DNA from: Cryptomeria japonica
Lineage: Eukaryota > Streptophyta > Pinopsida > Cupressales > Cupressaceae
Assembly: GCF_030272615.1 (NCBI RefSeq)
Contig: NC_081405.1
Location: 160,600,317 to 160,664,316 of the forward strand
Length of the DNA stretch: 64,000 nucleotides
Direction: 5' to 3'
The translations under genes and the position numbers were made by a program. The notes beneath the pieces are model-generated. The model was not told the origin of the DNA. It made no database searches and worked only from the letters and a program-made list of their open reading frames with translations. Below, in pieces: positions 35,622 through 48,500 of the stretch. Position 1 is the first letter of the stretch; every line of letters starts with the position of its first letter.

Positions 35622-37260
35622 GTCGTAAGGGGTCTTATGTGGTCCTAAGGGGTCACCCATGTGTTAGAACACATGTGTGACCCCTTAGGACCACATAAGA
35701 CCCCTTACGACACCATTTGGTCTTATGTGGTCCAATTAGGTCCTAAGGGGAGCACATGTGTTATACGGGGCCTTATGTTGTCCTAAGGGGTCACCCATGT
35801 GTTAGAACACATGGGTGACCCCTTAGGACCACATAAGACCCCTTGCGACACCATTTGGTCTTATGTGATCCAATTAGGTCTTAGGGGTGCACATGTGTCA
35901 TAAGGGGTCTTATGTGGTCCTAAGGGGTCACCCATGTGTTAGAACACATGAGTGACCCCTTAGGACTACATAAGCCCCCTTGCGACACCATTTGGTCTTA
36001 TGTGGTCAAATTAGGTCCTAAGGGGTGCACATGTGTCGTAAGGGGCCTTATGTTGTCCTAATGGGTCACCCATGTGTTAGAACACATGAGTGACCCCTTA
36101 GGACCACATAAGACCCCTTGCGACGCCATTTGGTCTTATGTGGTCCAATTAGGTCTTAAAGGGTGCACATGTGTCATAAGGGGTCTTATGTGATTCTAAA
36201 GGGTCACCCATGTGTTAGAACACATGTGTGACCCCTTAGGACCACATAAGACCCCTTGTGACACCATTTGGTCTTATGTGGCCCAATTAGGTACACCATT
36301 TGGTCATATGTGGTCAAATTAGGTCCTAAGGGGTGCACATGTGGCGTAAGGGGTCTTATGTGGTCCTAAGGGGTCACCCATGTGTTAGAACACATACGTG
36401 ACCCCTTAGTACCACATAAGACTCCTTGCGACACCATTTGATCTTATGTGGTCCAATTAGGTCCTAAGGGGTGCACATGTGTTGTGAGGGGCCTTATGAC
36501 ACCATTTGGTCTTATGTGGTCAAATTAGGTCCTAAGGGGTGCACATGTGTCGTAAGGGGTCTTATGTGGTCCTAAGGGGTCACCCATGTAATAGAACACA
36601 TGCGTGACCCCTTAGGACCACATAAGACTCCTTGCGACACCATTTGATCTTATGTGGTCCAATTAGGTCCTAAGGGGTGCACATGTGTTGTGAGGGGCCT
36701 TATGACACCATTTGGTCTTATGTGGTCAAATTAGGTCCTAAGGGGTGCACATGTGTCGTAAGGGGTCTTATGTGGTCCTAAGGGGTCACCCATGTAACAG
36801 AACACATGCGTGACCCCTTAGGACCACATAAGACCCCTTGCAACACCATTTGGTCTTATGTTGTCCAATTAGGTCCTAAGGGGTGCACATGTGTCGTGAG
36901 GGGCCTTATGTGGTCCTAAGGGGTCACCCATGTGTTAGAACATGTGTGTGATCCCTTAGGACCACATAAGACCCCTTGTGACACCATTTGGTCTTATGTG
37001 GTAAAATTAGGTCCTATTAGGACCACATAAGATCCCTTACGACACCATTTGGTCTTATGTGGTCCAATTAAGTCCTAAGGGGTGCACATCTGCCGTAAGG
37101 GGCCTTATGTTGTCCTAAGGGGTCACCCATGTGTTATAACACATGAGTGACCCCTTAGGGCCACATAAGACCCCTTACGACACAATTTGGTCTTATGTGG
37201 TCCAATTAGGTCCTAAGGGGTGCACATGTATCGTAAGGGGTGCACATGAGTGACCCCTTA
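35622..37260. repeat. Satellite array with a 90-bp palindrome in each unit
   Basis: The base unit is 137-138 bp. The marker CACCCATGTGTTAG (or a variant) starts at 35654, 35792, 35929, 36067, 36205, 36375, 36581, 36787, 36925 and 37124; two steps are exactly 206 bp. In the first unit 35622-35711 is a near-perfect inverted repeat running from GTCGTAAGGGGTC to its complement, with the centre at TGTTAGAACA. Other copies keep this symmetry with matched changes. The array lies in the first intron of the block X gene, so a transcript would fold into long stem-loops. Replication-linked expansion or small-RNA production is possible. Confidence 0.9.
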
Positions 37261-37289
37261 GGACCACACACAACCCCTAATAGCTTGTC

Positions 37290-37785
37290 TTGTGGTGTAT
37301 GTATGTATGTGTATGTATACATCCTAAGGTGTATATAATTATGTGTGTGACCCCTTAGGAGTACACACAACTCCTGATAGCATGTCCTGAGGTGTATGTA
37401 TGTATGTATGTATGTGTATGTATACATCCTAAGGTGTATATAATTATTTTATGTGTATGTATTTATGTATGTGTATGTATGTACATATAGGAATGTACAT
37501 GTATGTGTGTGTAGACATATGTATGTATGTTTATGTATGTATGTATGTACATATAGGTATGTACATGTATGTGTGTGTAGACCTATGTATGTATGTTTAT
37601 GTATGTATGTATGTGTATGTATTTTTATGTATGTGTATGTGTATGTGTATGTGTACATATAATTATTTTATGTGTATGTATGTAGGTATGTATGTATGTA
37701 TGTAGGTATGTAGGTATGTATGTGTGTGTATGTTTGTGTATGTATGTGTGTATTTATGTATATGTATGTGTATGTAAGTATTTAT
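37290..37785. repeat. (GTAT)n microsatellite region
   Basis: Long imperfect runs of TGTATGTA and GTGTATGT, with an internal duplication around ATAGGTATGTACATGTATGTG (about 37487 and 37550). The tyrosine/valine-rich open frames on both strands here are repeat artefacts. Confidence 0.95.
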
Positions 37786-37966
37786 TTTCTAATTTTCTAA
37801 AATAATATGATACAATAAATACAAAAAAAAAACTATTTTCTAAAAACTATTTAAAAATACTAATTTGCTATCAAATAACTAATTTTCTATCAAAAACTAT
37901 TTAAAAAAAACATAAATTAATATGATACAATAAATACATTTAAAAAACTAAATTAAATGTACTTAC

Positions 37967-38040
37967 CACTGAAACACTTCTGGTCGAATTGTTGCAGTTC
38001 TTCTTGCCCTCCCGCTTAACTCCAAGCCGCTCAATCGAAA
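37967..38040 (-). other. Block X non-coding first exon (probable)
   Basis: On the minus strand a transcript starting about 30 bases after the TATA box would run to the strong donor AGTG|GTAAGTAC at 37966. No ATG lies in it, so the first coding start would be in the next exon, some 2.7 kb away across the satellite array. Confidence 0.45.
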
Positions 38041-38067
38041 ATGAGGAGCTTGGGCAGATTTCCGGGT

Positions 38068-38075
38068 TTATATAG
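38068..38075 (-). promoter_or_regulatory. TATA box of the block X gene
   Basis: Minus strand reads GCTATATAAACCC, a canonical plant TATA box, about 170 bases inside the right terminal repeat and upstream of the GTAAGT donor exon. Confidence 0.55.
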
Positions 38076-38202
38076 CACAACATATTTTCGGCTAGAATGT
38101 TTATGGCTGGAAATTCATTGCCACGCAAGTGCTGCGTGGCCGCCAAATAGGTCCAGCCAGAAGGTTTTTGTCTGGAAGCATTATGGTCAGAACAGGTACT
38201 GT

Positions 38203-38239
38203 TAGCCTAAAGTGCCACATGGATCCGTATGATTACCCC
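38203..38239 (-). repeat. Block X right terminal inverted repeat
   Basis: Reverse complement begins GGGGTAATCATAC and continues ATGTGGCACTTTA, the partner of 30556-30592. LTR D sequence resumes within a few bases (TAGCCTAAACACAAC). Confidence 0.5.
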
Positions 38240-38242
38240 TAG

Positions 38243-38756
38243 ACTAGCCTAAACACAACAAAACTAAGCATGTCGAACACAAAACAACATAACTTCACTT
38301 GCCAATCAACTTAACACCCAAAAATTGGACTAGAACACTATATGAACCAAATGAACATGTCCTCCAAACTGTAGCACTTGAATCCACATATTTCGAAGCC
38401 AACAAGCATTCTTCGAGCATACAACCTCACTATCGGGAACAACAACAATTAACTATACCATCTAAGCAATAAAGGGCCTACAAACCTGATAGTGCAATAT
38501 AAACAAAACATAAACATTATATCCAGAGCTGCAACACCTAATCTTCACAATCCAATGGAATGCAAAGCATAAAAACTCTTTCTAGCATAAATATTATTTC
38601 CTACATATTGAAACTTCCACTACACCAACCTTCTAAAAATACCTGAGAAAAAGCTTCACTAAACCACAAAACAATATCAAAACACTCACTTTCAGACCAT
38701 CTACAATACATAATGACATTAATGACAACACAACACAACAACTCAATTTTCCAACA
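38243..38756 (-). repeat. Element D, left LTR, inner piece
   Basis: Matches 56580-57120 (CACTTGAATCCACATAT, AAGCATTCTTCG, CCTGATAGTGCAATATA). It ends CCAACA at 38756, directly before the purine tract at 38757-38770 (minus strand AAAAAGGAGGAGAA). Confidence 0.85.
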
Positions 38757-41700
38757 TTCTCCTCCTTTTTCATTGATGGCAACACTACCAACAACTAAGA
38801 GCACTGAAGGATCTATCTCCCAATCTATATATCTCTCCCCCTTTTACATCAAGAAAAAAAGGAACTCTTCTAAACTCTCTCCCCCTTACTAATAAGACCT
38901 TGATAACTACAACGTCCATTGCTCCCCTAAGAGCAGCCACCACATCTGTTCAGGAACAAAAGATAAACTTTAGAATTTCCCCTAGATAGATGCACCATTT
39001 GAATGCATCTAGGTTTAAAAAGGAGGGGCAATAAATCCAAAATTCTATTGGAAATACTCAAAAGTATCTTTCATCAACACCTAAGTAAAGATATCTACAA
39101 TTTGTTCTTTAGTAGGTACATACTCCAATCTAACTTCCTTCTATGCAACCATCTCTCTTAAGAAATGATACCAAATTGCAATATGTTTAGTCATTGAATG
39201 CATTACCATTAATAGCACTCATATTATCACACAAAATAGGAATTGCTTTATCATACACTACATTTATATCTTTTAGAGTTTGTTTCATCCACATGACCTA
39301 AGTGCAACAAGATGTTGCAATGTATTATGCCTCTGCAATAGATAATTATATTAAATCTTGTTTCTTAGTCAACCAAGAGAACAATCTATATCCCAAGAAA
39401 ATTGCACCACCACTTGTACTTCTTTTGTTATCTACACATCTGGCCCAATCAGCATCTGTATATGCTTTCAGGGTGACATCATCATCCTTCTTATAGAATA
39501 ACCCATAATCTAGAGTCCCTTTTAAATATCTGAATATCCTCTTCACAACTTGATCATGAGATTCCTTAGGACTAGCCTAATATCTAGCCACCAAACAAAT
39601 AGTCTGCATAAAATTCAATCTTGAAGCGGTCAAATACAATAATCCAATCATAGATCTATACCCTTTTATGATCAACATTTGGAGATCCATCATCCTAGCT
39701 TAACTTACAAGCAATAGCTATAGGGGTGGAAATACGTTTAGAATAATCCATCTCAAACTTCTTTAACATCTCTTTAATATACGTGGTCTGAGAAATAAAA
39801 AAGCCTTTGTTTTATTAACTTGAAGACCAAAGAAGAATGATAGCTCACCTATCATAGATATCTCAAATTCTTTTACATCTCTTCTACAAACTTCCTACAT
39901 ACACTATCATCTCCTCCAAATATGACATCATCAACATACCAACAACAATCAACAATTTATCACTTTTAATTTTCAAATAAAGATTGATATCTATAATACC
40001 TTTTCTGAATTTCTACTGCAAAAAATATTTATCTAGTCTTGTTTACCAAGCTCTAGGAGCTTTCTTGAGTCCATAAAGTGCATTCTTGAGTCTGCAAATC
40101 ATATTCAGATCTGCAAACAACTTGAACCCATTTGGTTGTCCAATGTATACTTCTTCAAGTTCACCATTCAAAAAGGTTGACTTAGCATCCATCTAATATA
40201 CCTTAAAGTTCTTATGACCCACAAATACAAGAAATATCCTTATAACTTCCATCCTTGCTACCAGAGAAAATTTCTCCTCAAAATCGATGCCTTCAACTTG
40301 TGAATAACCTTTGCAAACCAATATTGCCTTGTTTCTAGTGACTTTCACTTTCATTTAGTTTGTTTTGAAACACCCACTTGGTTCCTATCACATTTTTGTC
40401 CATCGGTCTAGGTACCAGTTCCCATGTCCGATTCTTTTCTAATGCATTCAACTCTTCTTCCATTTCTTTTATCCAACTTTCATCTTTACTAGTTTCTACA
40501 TAGGTCTTTGGCTCTACTTGAGATAGGAAACAATAATTTGCTTGTTCACTAGATTTTGCAAGTCTTATTCTTGTTTGAACACCTTTTCTCTTGTCTCCAA
40601 TGATCTAATCTTCTGAGTGATTCTTCTGCACATACTTTGCTAGTGTTTTAGGAGCTTGTTAATATTCTTCTTCTTCTGTATTAGTCTCTTCCTCTTTCGG
40701 ATTAACTTTCTCTTCTATAGAAACCAATATAATTTCTATCTTAGTCTCAGGTTCAGATGCAATCTCAATCAAATTCCATTCTTCAGAACCACATACTTGT
40801 GCAAATAATCAAACTTGAACCATAAACTCATCCAACATCACATTTGCTCAATCTTACATTTGGACAATGAATTGATTTCTTAGTATCTAAATCAATCATT
40901 TCTTATATTTCAGCACTCATGTTGAATAGACAACCAAATCAATTTAAAGACCTGTAATTACAAACATGTGTTTTAACTAAATGAGTTACATTCAAATCAA
41001 CAACGAATCGGTCACAAAAAGGTCAGCAATTCAATGGTAAAACATTCTAGTAGTAAATCTTCTAACTGGTCTATGAAACATTTGTACTTTCTACAATCTT
41101 CTGCAACCTCTTATTGTAACATCGACAAGTCTTGATATTTGTAGAAGATTCTAAAAATATTCTTTCATCTACTCTTGCATCAAACTTGCATAGATCTTCT
41201 TCATCTCTCTTTAATTAGCACTTGCTTCCAAATATTCTAAAGTACTTAACTGTAGGAGGTCATCCATTCCAAATTTCATAAGGTGTTTTTGAGTGATTCA
41301 CTTTGATTTGTACCCTTTCTCATTTTAGTCATTTTGTCCTTGTAGGTCTGCATAGATATGTATGAACCAATTCCAAAGGCTGCAAAGTAGCATACTCCTT
41401 GTTTTTTAATCTCCTCTTTATTTTATTTCCCAACTAACATTCTTAGCACATAGTATCAACAAATTTGATCATTCATAAATCTCTCACAACATGATTAGAA
41501 CTAATCTTCACCATATTATCAAATTTGATATGTCACATTCTTTTGTGCCACAACTAACATCCACTGCTCTATGCCAACAAATAGTTTTTTTCATTGTTAT
41601 CCTTCACATAGTAGACATTTCCATTATTCCTAATACCTGATGCAACCAATCTTTCAAACCCTCATTTTCTAATTTCACATCTGATCCCATGAAATATGAC

Positions 41701-43060
41701 CTTATAATCTTTATTACACATCTAACTCACACTTAATAGGTTATGTCACAGACCTTTAACATAATAAACATCGTTACCTTTATGCTTACCATCAATAGAG
41801 ATGTTTCATTTTTCACAAATAGGTGCAACTTCCTCTCCTACAAACTTAATTGATCCACCATCATACTTCTCAAGGTAAATAAACTTACCTCTATCACCAA
41901 TCATATGATTTGAACATCCAGAGTCAATGATCCACGCTTTCAGTTCCACTTGCATCTAGTGCAGTTTTCACACTCATTGGTCTCTCACTATTCTTCACAT
42001 CTTCTGGACTTCCGAACAACTCATTATGCTTTTATTCTATAGCCAAGAACAAAGATTCTTGAATTGAGTCATCACCATCTTCTTCTTCAAATAAGTAGAT
42101 CTTCGTAGAACAAAAACTCTTCTTTTTCTTATCTTTGTCGTCTCTTCTCTTATTTTTGTCATTCCTTTTGTAGTTCTCCTTTCCTTTGTAATCATCATTA
42201 GATCTTCTACTATAATCCTCTTTATACATACATCTAAAAACATATTGATCAATTCTTCCACAATTAAAACATTTAAACATGCCTTTGTACTTTTCATTTC
42301 CTCTCTTCAATTTTCTCACAAAGTTTGCTTCAATCTCATCCATGTCTTCATTTTCTTCTGATTCTTCTTCAGCCTTCTTTAAAATTTTGAATGTAGCTTC
42401 TTTTCTTTCATTTTTGATGTCATTCAATTGAGAAATCTCAAAGGCAGAGAGCAAACCAAAGAGTTGGTCCATGGTGTACTTATTCATATCAGGACTTTCT
42501 TCAATAGTATATTTCTTGGGTTTATAGCATTTGGGCAATGTTATCATTATCTTCCTCACAACTTCACCTTCTTCAATCATTCTACAGATATGCCTAAGTG
42601 CATTTACAAAATCATTCATTCAATGAATAGCCTTCAATGTTTCTATCACCAAACATCTTCACATTCTCAAACTTGTGCTTTAGATTTATAACCTTGGCTT
42701 ACTTTGTCTTTTCAACACCTTCAAATGCACTCCTCAACTTATCCTAAATTTCTTTAGCTGACTTCGTGTCCATAACTTTGGTAAATACTACATCATTCAA
42801 ACAATTGACAATTGCAATTGTAGCCTTTGCATTATTCTCATATGCTTTGATCTCATTCGGAGTTTTAGGACCATTCTGAGGAGCAATATAGTCATTCTTG
42901 ATACTTTCCCATATTTTAGCCGACATAGTTTCTAAGTAATATTACATTAAATATAATTTGTGCCATCAAAATTTGGAGCCTTATAAGTAAAATCCTATGT
43001 CATTTTGAATCTTCCTCAAGCAATTAAGCTTCCCAAGAGGAACCTTGCTCTGATACCAAT
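38757..43060 (-). mobile_element. Element D interior: copia gag to RNase H
   Basis: On the minus strand, gag spans about 42000-42960 (MSAKIWESIKNDY, NNAKATIAIVNCLNDVVF, a CFNCG knuckle near 42265). Protease and gag-pre-integrase span about 41700-42000 and integrase about 40850-41700. RT spans about 39640-40460 and RNase H about 38990-39560 (TDADWARCVDNKRSTSGGA). The purine tract is at 38757 and the PBS at 43047-43058 (minus strand TGGTATCAGAGC). All copia parts are in order but broken many times. Confidence 0.85.
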
Positions 43061-43063
43061 TAT

Positions 43064-43386
43064 TGAACACACCACAAGACTCAGAGGGGAAGGGTGAATT
43101 AGTCTAGGCCTCAAAATACTTAATTTTTTATCTTTTAATATTCAAGCCACAACTATATAATTATTGCAGTAAAAAATCATGAAAGCATGAAGCACATCAA
43201 ACACATGAACACTAGATTTATGTGGAAAACCCCAAGCAAGGAAAAACTATAGTGAGAATCACACTCACAATATATGAATATAATCTATTACAATGTTGCC
43301 TTAAGAACTCACTATACTTGAGAGGACTTGCAAAACTAATGCACACAACCTTAGGGTAAGATACAAATAACTTGCAAGATTGTGAT
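43064..43386 (-). repeat. Element D, right LTR, first piece
   Basis: Starts TGAACACACCACAAG six bases from the PBS. It contains GTGGAAAACCCCAAGC near 43211, typical of copia LTRs. It is interrupted by element C, whose target duplication ACACT lies at 43387-43391. Confidence 0.85.
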
Positions 43387-43608
43387 ACACTTGTTGGCAA
43401 CAACAATGAAGGAAAACTAAGAGGGGGTGATTCAGTTTTCTACCAGATCTACAAACTCAACCATAAATACAGATTTGATAAACTGCAGTAACAACAAAGA
43501 TAAGAAAATAAACAACACAACACACAACACCAAGATTTTGAAGTTGACAACCCGGTTAAGAGAAAAACCATGGTGGGAACCTACCCACAATAAGATGATA
43601 CTCTACAG

Positions 43609-45141
43609 TGATAGTTCTGATACTTAATGTAAGTACAGATCCAATAGCCAATAAGATGAGAGGGGGGGGGGTGAATCATACAAACTTAATCTTCCATAAA
43701 AACATCAGATTCAACCTCGGTAACATATACTTCAGTAATATAACCAAAACTGCTAAACATGCAAACTTAAAAGCATATAAACATCATAAACCTCATAACA
43801 CCAGATTTAACATGGAAACCCAAATAGGGAAAAACCACTGTGGGATTTCGGACCCACTAAGAAATATACTCTTCTAGAGTATGCTCGGTTAAAAGCAAAT
43901 CTTGTTAAAGAATACAAACACATTGCTAGATGTGACCCAGTTAAAGGATTTCCCTCAAATCTGTTAAGATCTTCACCTTGTTAGAAGTGACCTTGTTAAA
44001 GGATTTCAAACACTCAATCAGAATGTCACCTTGCTAGAGGGTTTTACAAATAAGACTGTTAAGTCCACTCAGTTAAGAGATTTTCTGTCACTTTCACAAA
44101 ATAACAGTAATAAAAATCTATCTGCAACTTCACATCTAAAATGCTAAAGGAGATTCTTATTTGCTCAATACAATCTAGACATAGAACTAATCTTGTCCAT
44201 CTGATGGGCTTCTATACTCTATTGTTCAAACAGGTCTTCAAGCTTCTATGCTCGATAATCACTATGTAGCATCCATGTGCATACATTTGCCCACATACAT
44301 TGTTTATCAACAGTTCCCTATTTATAAACAATTAGCTAACCACTTGATCTCCTTGATCACATTTCCCATGACCAATCATAGCCATCAGATCTTCAAACTT
44401 TGACCAAGTTCAATGTATCCTTCGATCTAAAAAAGTTTTACCCTGCCTTGGAACTTGCATACATTTCTTGGGACTTGTGCTAGGGTATTGCGGTTCAATT
44501 GAAGTTGTAGATCTTCATGTCGATTTTCCTTTGCCATAGATTCATTAACAAACTTCATGCACGACATACCAATCATTTAATCAGTTCCAACTCATCAGCT
44601 TCCTTCATTAAATAATGCATGTAACCATTTAATGTATTCTGTTACAACTCGGTAACAACTCAGTAAATACTAAACTTCACTCGGTAGACATTCTACCTTC
44701 ATTAACCGATAGCGATAACCTTAGGGTTACCGACTAGGTTCCTTAGGGTTTACCGACTAGGTTCTTTTCTCGGTAACATAGTATAGTATTAACCTTACAA
44801 TTTACAACATATGTATGATGTTAAAACAATCTAAACATCATGATCTCATCATTGTCTGACTTGGTAATAGTTGCCCATTGAATACCTTATTCATCCCCTT
44901 ATTCATCATATTCTTTCTGTGTCTTTTACCGACATCTTTATACTGTTCAAATCATACTTCTCAAGATATGGCAACATCATACTGAATTAGAAAATCAATT
45001 TCTTGACATCAATGACAAAATAATAATATCAAGACAATAAACATCCTTAATCAGTTATATCCATAATCATCAACAACCTTCTCAATATCCTTATTGAAAT
45101 GCCAACAATCTCCCATTGTCTGTTATAATTCCAAATGCCAA
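43609..45141 (-). repeat. Element B, left (3') LTR
   Basis: 1533 bp, starting TGATAGTTCTGA and ending TGCCAACA. It contains GGGGGGTGAATCA and the GGAAACCCAAATAGGG phrase seen in related LTRs. It is followed at once by the purine tract. Confidence 0.95.
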
Positions 45142-45155
45142 CAATCTCCCCCTTT
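45142..45155 (-). other. Element B polypurine tract
   Basis: Minus strand reads CCAAAGGGGGAGAT directly before the 3' LTR; it primes plus-strand DNA in this family. Confidence 0.85.
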
Positions 45156-45577
45156 GGCATTGATGGCAAAACCAATTGATTTGACCTAATTGATTTGGAT
45201 TGTTGTGCTTCTAAAATGCTAAAATGTTGTCTTGTTGTCATCAGAATTGTCCCCCATACATTAGACTTCTCCTCTTTTCTCCAGTCTTCTCCCCTTTCAG
45301 TTTCAGTCTTCTTTTCAATCAGTCTTCTCCCCCTTTGACAACAATGCCAAAAAGTAAAGAACTAAAACATAATTTCTTCCTGTATGAAGTGATTTCTTGC
45401 TGTTGTGTATCAACTGAGTCTCAGTCGGAGCATTTTGTCTTGAATTCCTATTCCCTGTATTGTATCCTGCATTATTTCCTGTACACCTTTAGAAAACATC
45501 CTAAAGTGTGTAAATCAACATCAACTCTAAAAATATATTCGATAGAATCATTGAATTGATGCTTTCACCGAACTCGG

Positions 45578-48500
45578 TCAATGAATAGAAGATAGGGGTA
45601 GGACCCCTAACTTACTTCTGAGATATTCAAAAGTGTCCCATGGTAGTGGCTTGGTGAAGATATCTGCTATTTGTTCATGTGTGCTAACATATTCCAACAC
45701 CACTTTCTTCTCTTGAGCTTCTTCTTTAAGATAATGATATTTGATAGAGATGTGCTTTGTCTTAGAGTGCATAACAGGATTCTTTGAAATGTTAATGGCA
45801 CTAGTATTGTGACAGAATATAGTTACTAGCTCGGTAACTTTCTCATTTATACCTTCCAATAGTTGTTTGATCCATGCAATTTTGGTACAATTCAATGTTG
45901 CAGCAACGTATTCAGCTTCTGTTGTTGACTGTGAAACACATCCTTGTTTCTTGCTAAGCCAACTCACTAGTCTTTCTCCTAAAAAGAAAGCTCCTCCACT
46001 TGTGTTTTTTCTGTCATTAATGTTGCCTGCCCAATCAGCATCAGTATACACTTTTAAATCAAAATCATTTCCTTTCTAATATACTAAGCCATAATCCTCT
46101 GTGCCTTTCAAGTATCTAAAAATTCTTTTGATTGTTGTCATGTGTGTTTCCTTAGGATCTGCAGAGAATCTTGCAACTATACCTACTGCATGTGCTATGT
46201 CTGGTCTGCTATGAACAACATATTGTAGCTTTCCAATCATGGATCGGTAAAGTGTCTCATCAACAGATGTAGATTCATCATTCTTTGATAGTTTACAGTT
46301 GGTAGTCATAGGAGTACTTACTGGTTTTGAATCCTCCATTCCAAATTTCTTCAAGATTTCTTTTATGTACTTGGATTGAGTAATGAAAATCTCATTTTTC
46401 ATTTGCAGTATTTGTAAACCTATAAAGTACTTTATCTCACCGATTAATGACATCTCAAATTCTTTGCTCATTTCATTTCCAAAGTTCTTACAAAGAGAGT
46501 CATTTCCACAAAATATAATATCATCAACAAATATGGCTGAGATCAGTATTCCATTTTCATCATTCTTCATGTACATATTGTTGTTCTCACTTGTTCTTAT
46601 AAAACCAATATTAATCAAAGAAGAGTGCAATCTTTCATACCATGCTCTAGGTGCTTGTTTTAGACCATATAATGCTTTGTTCAATTTACATACCTGATCT
46701 TTATTATTGTCTTCAACAAATCCTTCAGGTTGTTCAATAAAAACTACTTCTTCTAATATTCCATTCAAAAATGCAGATTTGACATCCATTTGATATACCT
46801 TGAAGTTTTTGAAAGCAGCATATGCCAACAATGTTCTTACTCCTTCAAGTCTAGCCATAGGTGCAAAAGTTTCACCATAATCAATTCCTTCTTCTTGAGC
46901 ATAACCTTCGTAAACTAGTCTTGCTTTATTACGAATGACCTCTCCTTTTTCATTTAGCTTGTTTCTGAAAATCCACTTTGTATCGATTACATTTTTGTCC
47001 TTCGGTCTTGGGATTAGTGTCCATGTGTCATTCTTCTTGATTTGATCAATCTCTTCTATCATAGCATGTATCCAATCTTCACTGTTAAATGCCTCTTCCA
47101 CTATTCTCGGTTCAAATTCAGATATCAGACATGTGTTCTGTCTCAGTTTGTTCCTTGTCATCATTGGATCATCCTTATCTCCTATAATCTGACTTGGTGC
47201 ATGATGTCTTCTGGCATACTTGGCTAATACAGGCTCGGTAGGCTCTGTATGATCTTCTTCATCGCTCGGTAACTGGATATTTTCTTCAACAATTTTCTCG
47301 GTGGGACTTGTCGGTTGAACATAGACAAATTCATCATAATCTTCTGGTTCTTTGGAATTTCCTTCATCATTTCTTTATGAAAATTCATCAATTTTCACAT
47401 TTGCACTTTCTACTATTTTGTTAGATGATTTGATCAGACATTTAAATGCTTTGCTTCTAGAAGAATAACCTATAAATGTTCCTTCTTCACTTTTTTGATC
47501 AAACTTGCCATTTCTATCATGTTTGTGTACATAGCATCTACTTCCAAAGATTTTAAAATAGTTTACATTAGGTTTCTTGTCATACCAGATTTCATATGGT
47601 GTCTTCAAAGTACCTTTCTTCAGTTGTACTCGGTTTAGGGTGTAAACTGTTGTGCTTATTGCTTCTCTCCAAAATGTTTGTGGCACTTTATTTTCAATCA
47701 TCAGTGTTCTAGGACAATCCACAATAGATCTCTTTCTTCTCTCAGCTATTCCATTCTGCTATGGAGTTCTCGGTGTAGAGACTTGTCTTTTAATACCATG
47801 ATCATTGCAAAATAAGTTGAACTCATCAGATGTGAACTCTCCTCCTCTATCTGATCTAAGACATTTCAGTTGTCTTCCTGTTTCATTTTCAACTCTTGCC
47901 TTGTACCATTTAAACATTTGAAAAGCTTCTGATTTTTCTTTTAAAAACATTACTGACATCATCCTTAAATAGTCATCCACAAATAATATGAAATATTTAT
48001 CACCATAATAACTTTGAACTTTCATAGGACCACAAAGATCGGTGTGCACAAGATCTAAAATTCCCTTAGAAGTGTAAGACTTACTTGTAAAGCTTGATCT
48101 TGTCATCTTACCCATCTGGCATCCTCGACACATAGCATTCTCAGGCTTTTCAAGACTCGGTAGACCTCTTACTCGGTGCTTCTTACTTATTTTGATCAGA
48201 TTATCAAAATTTACATGACAAAACCTTTTATGCCATGACCAAGTATCATCTATCTTTGCATACAGACACTTGTTCCGAGTTGAGTCAAGGTGAAATGTGT
48301 TACCTTTTGTTTGTGTCCCGGTAGCAGCTAACTTTCCATTCTTGTCATGAACTTTGACAATTTCCTTCTGTAATTCTATTCGGTAATCTGTATTGTTTAG
48401 CTGTGTTACACTCAACAAATTGTATTTCAAACCTTCAACCCAATAAACATCATTGCATCTTGCATTGTCAAGAAGTGTTATAGATCCTTTACCTTTCATC

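Larger units (their letters stand above)
30556..38239. mobile_element. Block X: TIR-bounded 7.7-kb insertion with a decayed gene
   Basis: The block interrupts the left LTR of element D. Its ends are imperfect inverted repeats: GGGGTAAAAGTAC...TGTGTCACACTTTT at 30556-30590, and on the minus strand GGGGTAATCATAC...ATGTGGCACTTTA from 38239 to about 38205. Both are preceded by CTA. A 2-bp TA duplication is possible but not certain. Inside, the minus strand carries a TATA box, a non-coding first exon, further exons, duplicated exon pairs and a palindromic satellite. No LTR, RT or known transposase motif was recognised. A DNA transposon is the best reading. Confidence 0.5.

Noticed and set aside
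35622-37260. Possible CRISPR array
   Set aside because: Regular repeats, but units are contiguous long palindromes in plant nuclear DNA with no unique spacers.
37206-37705. Several long open frames on both strands with Y/V/C/M or T/H/I repeats
   Set aside because: They are translations of the (GTAT)n microsatellite; open frames in all directions are expected.
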